From assembly GCA_024036415.1 (NCBI GenBank), contig JAMWET010006563.1, forward strand, positions 238,465 through 302,464: a stretch of 64,000 nt of DNA. The letters are read 5' to 3'. The translations under genes and the position numbers were made by a program. This document shows, in pieces, positions 1 to 10,010 of the stretch (positions within the stretch are counted from its first letter, which is position 1; each line of letters starts with the position of its first letter). The notes beneath the pieces are model-generated. The model did not search any database. It saw only the letters and a list, made by a program, of their open reading frames with translations, and was not told the DNA's origin. This DNA is from Prochilodus magdalenae. Lineage: Eukaryota > Chordata > Actinopteri > Characiformes > Prochilodontidae.

Positions 1-998
1 CATTAAATGTTAACGCGTATAGAATGATCATGTCTTTATTAGTGGGCCAACGAAGAAAATCAGCAAGGGATCAAATACTTCTTGGACTCACTGTATATGT
101 AAGATTTGTAGTTTAAAACATTTACAAATTATCCTAATTTCTTAACAGAATGTGAAGAATTTACAGTTTCGATGGTATATCAAGCTTGTCTATGTATGTA
201 TCATGTTGCAGAGATATCTACTAAAGTTAGCATGCTTACCAGCTAGCCCCTGGTCTGTGCCGTCTCATAATGCCACTTTATACCTCAAAAGGTGATAGTG
301 AGTTTAATCTCTAGGCAATCAAGTGGTGGGTCCTTCTCCTGGTTAGATTATTTTACGCACAGGCAGCCAATGAAACAAACAGCAAACACAAAGATGGATG
401 ATATTTAGCAGCAAACAAAAGTAGTGATGTGAATAGAAGCAAAACAAGGTAACATTGCTTTTCACTGCTGGAGACACTCTTGGCAAATAAAAGGATGAAG
501 TTTGCAGCACACAAATCTCTACTGGTAAGAACTGAAGAGGGAGATGTACATTCTCTGGTGATGTATTGACCCCTGTTGTTTGGAGAATGAATTTGACAAG
601 CTCCTTTAAAGATAACTGGCTATGCCATAAATCCTCTTTCAAGCCACTGGTGTATGATGCGTTTTTGGTTTTACACTGAAGCTATGAGGCTAATGTATCT
701 AACAAGTGATGGACGCTTATAGCACACAATTAAGACATTACAAACTAAAGGTCTAAATCATGTCCCTTGTCCTTCCTAACACTGTGTGATACTGTTACCT
801 AATAATTATTCAAAATATCAATAAAATTCAAGTTTCAGGATGACTGCTATACCGTTTAAAGCTCAGTAATGGAAATTAGTTTGGTGACAGTATGTCATAT
901 GTCAGAAACATAAATTATAAGATTATGTAACAGCCAGATATGGTTTTGAGGATGTTTCAGGCATGCTGTTTGTCCAATACTAGCTGCTGTCGTACATA
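1..998. other. Gene-free AT-rich DNA
   Basis: I see no exon, RNA gene or recognisable repeat here. The reading frames are short and look like chance. The stretch ends where a Tc1-type terminal sequence begins. Confidence 0.6.
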
Positions 999-2037
999 CA
1001 CTGCCTCACCAAAAAAACTGTGTCCCACAGTGTAATAGTTTGTTGAACTGCCCTTTGATTCAGGAGTGCATTAATTGTTGGCTGAGATCTTGTATTGATG
1101 ATTTAAGAGTCAAACCAAACCATAAATTCTTCTCTAGCACATCCCAAAGACTTTCAATGGGGTTAAAGTCAGGACTCCCTGAATCACAGTTACAGCCTGA
1201 TGAATGCCAGCATTGTGGTTCTGTAAAATGCCGAAGCATTGAAGGGGATAACCTGGTCATTCAGTACATTTAAGTAGCTGACATTACTGTTCCAAGACAT
1301 GACCAACTGAGCACCCTCAGATTATAACATACCACCAAATACTTGTACAGTGGACACAATGCATGATGGATGCATCACTTCATGTGCTACCCATCTTACA
1401 GTGATGTGCCCATCACTCCAGGAGTAAATCTGGACTCATATGACCATTTTCATTGCTCTAGAATCTAATCCTTCTGCTCCCTGGCAAAAGGGATCAACCT
1501 TTTTTATCAACCTCACTAACAAGTGTTTATCTTATGTCCTCACAGCTGTTTATTTCCAATTCTGTAAGTTCTCATCACGTTGTCCATGTGGAAACGCTCT
1601 TACTTTCACTATTAAACGCAGCTGTGAGGTCTTCTTTTTACTATTCGACTTCAGTAAGCATTCCAGTAATCTCCAAATGGGGTCATTCAAGTCTTTTTTT
1701 CTGACCACATATCCTTTGTAAAGCTGATGGTTCACCGCTGACTGTCCTTCTAGGTTTTAATAATGTGTTGGAGAGAGTTTTACCCCTAGAGAATTAGTTT
1801 CAGCTTCTTCTTAGTTGTTTTCTTTGCTTGATTAAGGCCACTAATCTGGACCACTCAGAAAAAGATAACTTGGGATACTTATTCCCATATGGTTGGTTAA
1901 GAAATGAGAAGCTACTCGCTGTATCAGTTTGGGCTGAATGATATTATATTATATTAATAATATTAAATATTATAGACTTCAAATACCCTTAAGTGTTTTT
2001 TGTTTCTTATTTAAATCCAAGCAGTGACTTTGTTTTG
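999..2037 (-). mobile_element. Decayed Tc1/mariner-type DNA transposon
   Basis: The left end reads ACTGCCTCACCAAAAAAACT, and the right side ends in a T-rich stretch with AAATCCAAGCAGTGACTTTG. Both resemble the ends of a Tc1-like family common in fish, whose termini contain CTGCCTGGCCAAAAAAA. Transposase-derived sequence lies between them on the minus strand, broken by stops and indels. The element's length of about 1.04 kb is shorter than an intact Tc1 (about 1.3-1.6 kb), so internal deletion is likely. The right boundary is approximate because it touches another repeat that starts near 2031. Family assignment rests on recalled family features, not a search. Confidence 0.75.
1040..1800 (-). 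pseudogene. Tc1-type transposase pseudogene
   Basis: Minus-strand fragments match a Tc1-family DDE transposase, which cuts and rejoins the transposon ends in the nucleus. At about 1141-1180 the minus strand encodes the motif S-P-D-F-N-P-I-E-S-L-W-D. This carries the third catalytic acid (Glu of N-P-I-E) and the family's usual L-W-D continuation. At 1550-1735 an upstream fragment has the K-A-F-P-H-G-Q-type linker expected after the DNA-binding half. The two pieces are in different frames with stops between them, so no functional protein can be made. I could not find the first or second catalytic Asp. It is clearly a relic; the exact subfamily is unknown. Confidence 0.75.
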
Positions 2038-2120
2038 TAGCTGTTTATCATGCTTGCTGGGGTGGTGAATACATCCAGCAGTATTTTATTGCCAGCTGTT
2101 TGCAGTGGAGAGCGAGTCAT
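2031..2120 (+). repeat. 90-bp repeat, copy A (inverted relative to copy B)
   Basis: This block (TGTTTATCATGCTTG, then TGAATACATCC, AGTATTTTA and CCAGCTGTTTGCAGTGGAGAG) recurs on the opposite strand at 5736-5826 at roughly 85% identity by eye. I do not recognise the family. Confidence 0.65.
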
Positions 2121-4007
2121 TGTATGAGCTTGCTAGCTATATTAGTTCAAAAAGCAAACCTCAGACACCAAGCATGTCTTAGCTGACTTCATGTGGCGTA
2201 ATGAGGAAATAAATCCAAGCTTTTTTCACCATTCTTTCACTTTTTGTTGTAGGGGGTTCTGCTCTGTGCGCTGGCAGCCCCTGCATGTTATGACACAGTG
2301 TTCAGTTTTAAAGCCTTGACCCAGTGCTTTACTGTTGCCTGCTCTGCCCAACATCTCTGTTTCTGATTAGCAGGATGAGCGACCTCAGATGGGTTATGGC
2401 AGCTGTAGTAAACACAAACCTTTGAACTTCCACCATACGCCACCCGCCCCTCCTGCCACCAGGGCAATTTGTTGCTTATGCTTGTTGATTGATGGTTGCA
2501 CTGCAGTAGACAGATGATATCAGCAAGCCAGCAGACTGCCTCGGCCTGTAATGAGCTTCTTTTCTGACTGCAAAGATGAGAACGGTGATTTATTTCTCAT
2601 TTAGCCACAGCTAAATAATGAAGAGTGTTGTAGAAACACACCAATGCTTTTCCTTATGGAAACTGGAAACTTTCGGAAGCATCTTAATGAGAAATCCAAA
2701 TATAGAGTCATGAGAAGCACGATAGTGGCAACTGTAATTAAGGCGACAGTGTCAGGTTCTGCCGGTAAATTGCAGTGGGAAAAGTGGTGCATGGAAATGT
2801 CATGATACAAATGTGTACATTATTTCCCCATGAATAAAACATGTTACATCAACTCAGTTTGTCTTTCAGTTTACTTACTTTTGGTAGTAATTGTGCTGAT
2901 GCGTGTTGTTCATGTGGAAACGCTGCACACACTTGCATGAAGTAAATTAAAAACATTATTTTTTCAGTGGAGCTTGAAAGAAGAAAAGTTGTGCAGATTT
3001 TAATGTAGCATTGTTGGACTCCTTTTTGGACTTGGTTGGTATGTTACACATCATCAAAAACACAAAGAACTTGGACTTGCTCAGCATGTTGCATATCTTC
3101 CAAAACCGCAAGAGTGAGCACCACACATACAGACTGCTCGTGAGCTAATCAGCATTTTAAAGTGAACAATGGCCAAAATGTCTTGATTTCATTATCCGCT
3201 CCGTTCAGAGCTACACCACGGATTGCTTTGCCAGGATGGAGCTCATAAAGTTTTACAATGGAGAGAAATAATTAAGCCATTTGGCCAATTAAATTCCTTA
3301 ATTGGGGGCACAAAAGTACAGCCAATGTGTCTGACCTTTACATTTCCTTTGGCTATATTGTGTTGTGATGTCTAATGAATATATTGTGCCATTTAATGTA
3401 ATTAATGCCAAACCAGTTCACAATAGATATAGTTTTTGTTGATGATTAAACCTATATGGATTTCCATTCAAACAAAAGGTCACTATTAATCTCAGCTGCT
3501 AACAGAAAGATTGTACCACATGTTGGTCCACAACGTAAATGACTAGAGGGTTAAAGGAAGCAGCAGCTGCATGCTACACAGCGAGTGCCAAGGCTGTAGT
3601 CATTCTTTGACAAGAATTCGGTTGCACGCTTCTACTTAGTGCAGGACCAAAATAGCACTTTTTCTATGTTCTGCTCAACGGAAAGTCCACAAACCCCATT
3701 CCCAGGAGAGGCCATTATAATTTTGGCCTTTTTCTCCAGTGAGAATTTTAGGTGTGCAGGCCTCTGAAGGTGAGGCAACATCTTTCACTGTATACACCTT
3801 ACAGTGGTTTATAGCAACTCAGCCTTTGGCTCTGTAGCCTGAGGGACTCAGTCTAGGCCTAAAATGTGGCCACAGCTCAGCAACCACGGGTAAAACCAAC
3901 ATTCACAGACTGCCTGTAGGAGATAAATAAGTGATGACCAAAACATCACTGGAGGGTTGTTCAAATTGTTTTGTTAAATTATACCAAATTGGTAAGAAAT
4001 AAGCAAA
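2121..4007. other. Gene-free DNA with a homeodomain-site-rich block
   Basis: No gene is seen. At about 3140-3420 there is a run of TAAT/ATTA cores around AATAATTAAGCC, CCAATTAAAT and CCTTAATTGG. This is the style of a conserved noncoding enhancer, but conservation cannot be judged from one sequence. The rest is unremarkable. Confidence 0.4.
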
Positions 4008-4071
4008 TGATAATAATAATAATAATAATAATAATAGTAATAATAATAATAATGACAATAATAATAATAAT
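4008..4071. repeat. (AAT)n microsatellite
   Basis: This is an interrupted trinucleotide array of TAA/AAT units with single-base interruptions (AGT, GACA). A minus-strand frame across it gives only a run of leucines. Confidence 0.95.
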
Positions 4072-4212
4072 GCTGTATGCTGGTTCAATAACTGCTTTTT
4101 ACTGTAGTATGCCAGAGAATTGATTGACTTTAAGGAGGAGTAGTAATAATTCAGTGTTAGGAACATACACAAATATATGTTTAGTAAAAATTTACACCGT
4201 AACTTAAAAAAT

Positions 4213-4480
4213 AAATATTTCCATTTACAGCATTTAGAGTTACAAAAGTGCTTTGTGTTCAGCTAGAGAATGCATCCTAGCTAGTACACATAGAGGCAAA
4301 ACTATTTTTGCACTGAAACACTGCCAATGTATTAGCTAGTGCTGATAACTGGAAAGACAGTAAAGAGTAAAACACAACATTAGTAAAATACAAAGCATTT
4401 CAGGGAGTACTTAGATTAGTGCTCACTTAAGTAGTTCACAAAGAGATGAGTCTTCAGTGTGTGTATTAAACCCACATGAG
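4213..4480 (-). repeat. Retroposon 3'-tail fragment, reverse orientation
   Basis: CATTTACAGCATTTAG followed by TTACAAAAGTGCTTTG is the reverse complement of the CTAAATGCTGTAAATG-type 3' tail shared by fish LINEs and SINEs. Further on, AGATGAGTCTTCAGTGTG resembles the body of such elements. No coding sequence is preserved. The right boundary is uncertain. Confidence 0.55.
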
Positions 4481-5403
4481 CGTCTGCTGGTTACATTTTC
4501 TACTTGCAGTAAACCCGAGCGCATTTAGTGATGTGGAGGTCTGGACTCTGGGGTGGTCAGTTCATTGTTACCTTCTTTGTTTGACCGGGAAATCATTTGC
4601 TTTTCATCTACTTCTTTTTCTCAGTAACAGTTTGTTGAGAGCTACACCTTTGAGACCCATGGAGTAGAAGGACAGGCAGAGACACGTATGGATTTTCCAC
4701 ATCTGAAATAACAGTGGAACTTAATTTTCCCCTCTCTGAGATGAAAACTTCAGTATGTGTTGTTTGTCTGGTGGGGATGGAGGTGATGGTCTTGCACCGT
4801 TGTTTGAGCCTTCATGTCTTTTTAAAACATTTTCTTGAATGCCAATATTGAAAACTCCTGTTTGTTTAACTTTGCTATGAATAATGTGAATTAATAACTA
4901 TGTTTGATTGAAAATGAAATAAATGAAGGGTGGGCTTCGACTCGAATTTGAACACAAAGCTGCATATAACTTATTTTTTCTTGATGTGTATTAATAATAT
5001 GTCCAAGGAAAAAGATATTTTTTAAATAACATTTTCTCTTGTTGTGACATATCCTTTTTTAGGTAAATCCAGTCTTCCTCCTTAAAGTGGAGATCAAAAC
5101 AAGCACAAAAGTTTGAAAGAACTCACCCGAATCCTGCAGCCTCTAAGACAAGGTAAAGAGTCCCGAGCGGTCAAAAGTTTTACAAGCTCAACTCCTCAAG
5201 TTGCCATTCAGAGGCTGAGAGGCAGAGCACAGTTAGTGAGACTCCAGCTCCATTGCTTTTGCTCCAACAGGAAAGTGTGCAGGGTTGGCTGGGGAAAAGT
5301 CTGTGCCTCTGTCTGCTAACTACTGGAAGGGGTGGGTGTGTTTTGAAAAACTCAAAGATTTCTTTCTTTTGCGGTTGAGAGAGCTGGAGAGAGAGAGACA
5401 AGG

Positions 5404-5404
<1 letters not shown>
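4481..5404. other. Gene-free region with possible old transposon sequence
   Basis: GTGGAGGTCTGGACTCTGGG at about 4535-4560 resembles a phrase found in several fish Tc1-type relics and a weaker copy near 29985. The stretch 5040-5330 has mixed base composition. It could be an untranslated exon but has no coding signature I can defend. Confidence 0.35.

Positions 5405-5437
<33 letters not shown>
5405..5437. repeat. (GA)n microsatellite
   Basis: This is an uninterrupted dinucleotide array of about 16 units, preceded by a purine-rich stretch from 5376. Confidence 0.95.
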
Positions 5438-5438
<1 letters not shown>

Positions 5439-5735
5439 AGGGGAGTAGAGGTGAGGGATAATCTAGTTCACATCTGTGCTTTGCTTTCTGATGAAGAATT
5501 AGAGTTAGTGGACCAGAGGAAAAAGCCTCTTTATGACCCTTCCGGAGATTTCCTAAGCCAGTGATTTTAATAGCATATTAAAGAGTGGAACACAACAAGC
5601 TGGATCATCAAATGCTATGAAAGCACAAGATCCAAATGTTACTTTGGGAAAATAATCACCGCCAACATTGTGTGAGTATGTGCATATGGGGGAGTTGTAG
5701 CAGTAAGACTTTGCCTGAGGGATATTCCATTGGGA

Positions 5736-5826
5736 GCCTCACTCTCCACTGCAAACAGCTGGCACTAAAATACTGATGGATGTATTCAACAAACGCAACA
5801 AGCATGATAAACAACTACAAAAATAC
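5736..5826 (-). repeat. 90-bp repeat, copy B (inverted)
   Basis: This is the reverse complement of the block at 2031-2120: CTCTCCACTGCAAACAGCTGG, then TACTGATGGATGTATTCAAC and AGCATGATAAACAACTACAA. It is likely a second copy of the same dispersed repeat. Confidence 0.65.
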
Positions 5827-5957
5827 TACACAGGCTATAAATGTGAGGTCCTATGCCTCAAACTGTTTAAACTATTAGACCACAGACCCATATATAACAG
5901 GAAATGAGCAGGAATTGCTATAAAAGCAGTCTGGACAGTGCCAGACAAAAATATGTC

Positions 5958-6365
5958 ACCTAGGGTGCTATTTATATGTCCAAAAGTATGTGGACATGCA
6001 TTCTAATGAACAAATTCAGGTACATTAAGATGCACTCCTTGCTGATCAACAGATTACACAGCCTGTACAATCTCTATAGAAACGCAATGCCAGTGGAATG
6101 GGGGACTCTGGAACAGCCACACCAGACCTAAGCTTGCCATGGCTAATGCCAAGTATTGGCTATAATTGGGCTGCTGAACAGAGGAACTGTGTTCTCTGAA
6201 ATGATGGAGCACCACTGAATAGCTTTGGGATGAGTTGGAGTGTTGTTTGTGATCCAGAACTAATCAACTACAAACCTGATCTCACTAATGCTCTTGTAGT
6301 TGAATTTAATCATCAGAGCAATGACTTCCAAAAACAGTAGAAGCTGTTACTAAAGCAAAAGAAAG
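5958..6365 (+). mobile_element. Tc1/mariner-related transposon relic
   Basis: The left end, CCAAAAGTATGTGGACA, is the hallmark terminus of a very common fish Tc1-type family. Near 6215-6300 the sequence CTTTGGGATGAGTTGGA followed by TCTCACTAATGCTCTTGTAG corresponds to the transposase segment L-W-D-E-L-E and the sequence after it, with stops and a changed frame. No intact coding frame remains. The right terminus is not clear. Confidence 0.65.
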
Positions 6366-8739
6366 AACAAACTCTCTATTAATGCCCTTGATTTCCAAAG
6401 AAACGTTGGATGAGCAAGAGCTGTTTGACATAAACTGTTTGTATAAATCATAATCACCGATGAATAGCCACATCTGTACTGACCAGGATGAGTTTCCATT
6501 CAGCGGAGCTCTTGAAATATCCATAAAACCCATTGGTTCTGAGTTACAGCGCCATCTACTTGACAGAAGGTTCACTGAGCTCTGTTAATGCCCCCGTCAC
6601 TAAAAAGAAGTCAGTTTCAGAAGCCTCTACATAAACCTGACGCAGAATGAGAATCTCTACATCACTCTTAGAGACTTTGTGGTGTAGCTCCACCTTGTCA
6701 TTTCAAAGAATGCGGGCATTCAGACAAATGTAAAGGTCTTGTGTCTAACCTGATGTTTGTCAGAGTAGATCCAATTCTGTTTTGCCAAGAGATAAGATCT
6801 ACACATGTGTGCAAGATGTTGAGTAATTTTGAACATGCTGCGTCCAACTGTGTTTATTAGAAGTCATTTTCCTTTAACGTATTTCGATTCCCAGCAAGGG
6901 AATTTTCTTCCACATCTTTCTTCTAACTCATGACCTTTGCATTTGCGTAAAGTGCCAGATCCGTGTTCTTTGAGGTGATAAAGTGGAATTATTGCCAGGT
7001 CTGATCCAGCCATAAAATAACCCCAAGGATTTAATATAGGCTGTGCCATTCCTACACATGGATTTCATTGTAAAGCGTAATGTATAGATCATATTTAAGC
7101 AATTTGTATGTGTGCAGCTTATGTAGAGGTTGCTATAAATGTATACATTTCTGTTATACCTGATGCATACCTAAAGTATCAGTTCACAGATAAACGAATG
7201 ACTGGTTTAAGATACAGAGATGGGCTATATGTAGGGTCTTCGGGCTCTTAGTAATAAATGTCATAAATATCACATTTTAAAATGCCAACCCATCTCCATC
7301 AGAGAAAATGGAATCCTCTAAAACGAAAATGAGCAAATCATTCATGGATCATTTTTTAAAAAACTTTTACACTTTGTGTATTTTCACATATTAGTTTATA
7401 TATTTATTCATTTATTAATTTATGTAATTATATTGGCACTGAATAGTTACATACATACTACATCCATCACTGATTGTTGTAATTGTATACTTTGTTCTAT
7501 CATAGTTGATATTTGCACCTTTCCATGAATTACACTTTACACGCCACAGGAGCATATGTTTATTCATTATGTAAACTTGCAAATCATGTTATGGAATGAA
7601 ATGAAGTTGCTGAAGAATATGGGCAGAGATAATGAAAGAAATGAAGGAGTATTTAATAATTGATGAAGGCTTGAAAATCGTTCAGCTTGTATATATGACC
7701 CAGTTGTAAATTAATTTAATATTTAGATGCCTTTTCAATTTTGTGCCACCCAGAAAATGAAACACAGTTTGATTGTACTGTGTGGGAACAGAATCATAAA
7801 CATAAAGCAAAGCAACATGAATAAAGAATACAGTCACGCAGGACATTCTACACATTTAAGTGGTGAAGTAATAGTACATGTATACAGTATACTGCCTTTA
7901 ACCACACACATTGTTACAAAGCAGCGTTACAGAAAATCCAGGTCTAATACACCAATGAGCAAATTAAGGGCAACAAATGAACTTCTGAAAAAACGTTCTT
8001 CACACTCACACATCTAATTTTCCAAAAATGGAAAAACTTTATGGATGTTTTGGGGATTTGGAGACCTCTCTGGTGAAAACATGTAATTGTACACATCAGA
8101 TCCCTTTCCAGAGTGGATGAATCTGATGAGTGTGTGTTTGTTGAAGAAGCATACAAAGTTAAATTAAAACTTGTTGAAGAGCATATTTCTAAGGATGTAA
8201 GTGAATAATCTACAGTTGTTATCATATCAGTGTTGATTTTTAAACATAGAAGACCTCCATGAAATAAATAATTGACACTCAATGTCTTTCTGGTTTGTCA
8301 ATACTAGAGGGCATTCCCCACTGAGTCCAATAGATGGGCTCCTAGGGGCACTTTCATCCCAAACTATTGCTTTTATATGCTTAATTTTTATATAGTACAT
8401 TTGCACCAAATGTCTGAACGCTGAATAGCATAAAACAAGTTGATGATGTCAGCAAGCACAAAACCACTTTACCCAATAAGTTGATCAGCTTTCAAGCAAG
8501 GACGAAGTAGCAGTAATGCTACTAACTTACTGTCCAAAACGTGTTTGTAGAAACAAACAGAAAGGTTTTCTTTACCTTATCTATGGAATACTTCTGTTTA
8601 CTTTCCAAAATGAAAGGAAGTGCCCAGAGTGGCTAAAACATGTTTCATGTTTGGTCCCCTCTAGTATTGTATTCTGCAGTTTCTGGTTTAATGAAAGAAA
8701 ACAATGTGTGGTCAGGCTCAACAACTCCAGCTTTAAACT
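6366..8739. other. Gene-free AT-rich DNA
   Basis: I see no exon, RNA gene or repeat I can name. The open frames present (up to 112 codons) have no recognisable domain. Confidence 0.5.
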
Positions 8740-8842
8740 TAATCACTTAACAAAATGTTGACCTCTCAAGAGTGATTGCAAGTGTGTTTAGGTCTGCTAA
8801 GAGAATAATCTTTCTGTAAGAATGGTAACCAGTTAATTGTCC
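8740..8842 (+). repeat. Diverged direct repeat, copy 1
   Basis: AAAATGTTGACCTCTCA, TTAGGTCT and AATCTTTCTG appear in the same order and spacing at 9905-10010. Identity by eye is about 75-80%. Confidence 0.6.
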
Positions 8843-8846
8843 TTGA

Positions 8847-8871
8847 TGTGACTGTGACAATGACAGTCACA
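8847..8871. repeat. Small perfect hairpin
   Basis: TGTGACTGT pairs with ACAGTCACA across a 7-nt loop. No function can be assigned. Confidence 0.7.
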
Positions 8872-9904
8872 GTGATGGCCATCTTGATTTTTTACTTATG
8901 TTCCAGTTCTCTGTTTCAGGTTTCACAGAGTGACCTGCTGCTTGTCTTTTTCTCTGGACCAATGCCACTCCTTTAAGTTTTACCAAAAAAGAAATCTAAC
9001 ATAGTGTAGCTTTGAAGAACCATCTGTTGAAAGGTTCTTTAGGAAACAACCTAAGTGGTTTCTAGGGCCTTGTTCCAAAGAAGCTTCTTTGTGTCCGTTG
9101 ATTTTAATTTTATAATTGTAGGCTTCAGGAAGTAAGACTTTGATCACAGTCGTGTATAAAGGAATGAAGTCCTTTAATGTCTAAAGAAGCTTTTACTGAG
9201 TACAAATAAGGTTGGGAGTCCAATCTGATATCGTGCCATGAAGACACCTCAGAGTCCTGCGGCTTCTCCTCTTACTCTCTCTCTCCTATTTGACCACTAA
9301 TTCTTTTGAAGTTCATAAAGCCATTTTATTGCTTCAAATGACTACAAGATGTGAACTCCTTTATAATAGAGGTTTAACCCAGGCTTTTGAAGTCATGCAC
9401 TGTGTCGGTATCCTACTATTTCTTTTTTCACCGTTTTGTTCAGCCTTTATGTCAGACTCATTCGGGCTCTAAGAATGGAGACATGGGAGTAGATGTTAAA
9501 AGGGGCTATGTGGCCCAATGCTTGCGGAAAATACTCACACTAATCATTTTTGCCTCTGGAGCCGAATGATGGTCAAAGCTCCTGTACTTAGGTCGAGTTA
9601 AAGACAACCTTTGATCTTATGCTGAAGTATGCACAGCAGAAGTGCATTTGTTAGTCATGCTAAGAGGCTACCATTCACCCAGAACATTCCATTAATGAGG
9701 CTAAGCTTGCTAGAGGTGCTAGAGGTAATGTAAAACAAATCAGTCACATGAAACATGGAAAAGATTGGATTTTTTGATGCATGTAAAAGTGCAATAGTTC
9801 TTATCTTCAGAAATGTAACTTAATTGAAGCGGCAGGTGTTTGGCTCAGTCAATGCTCAGTTGTCATTAACAGGGTAATTGCTTGATGGAAAATGTGCAGA
9901 TCAT
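8872..9904. other. Gene-free DNA between the two direct repeats
   Basis: Nothing recognisable was found on either strand. Confidence 0.5.
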
Positions 9905-10010
9905 ATCAATTAATAAAATGTTGACCTCTCAGGAATGGTTTGGGGTTTGTTTAGGTCTCCTAAAGGAATGATCTTTCTGAAAGAATGACTACCAGCCCTT
10001 TTGGTTGACT
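9905..10010 (+). repeat. Diverged direct repeat, copy 2
   Basis: This is the partner of 8740-8842. It shares AAAATGTTGACCTCTCA, GTTTAGGTCTCCTAA and GATCTTTCTG. The family is unknown. Confidence 0.6.

Noticed and set aside
3903..4172. 89-codon frame with a long leucine run
   Set aside because: The leucines come from the (AAT)n microsatellite read on the minus strand.
5040..5330. Possible exon after an AG-like acceptor (CCTTTTTTAG)
   Set aside because: The acceptor-like tract is plausible, but no coding frame with a domain or a donor site supports it.
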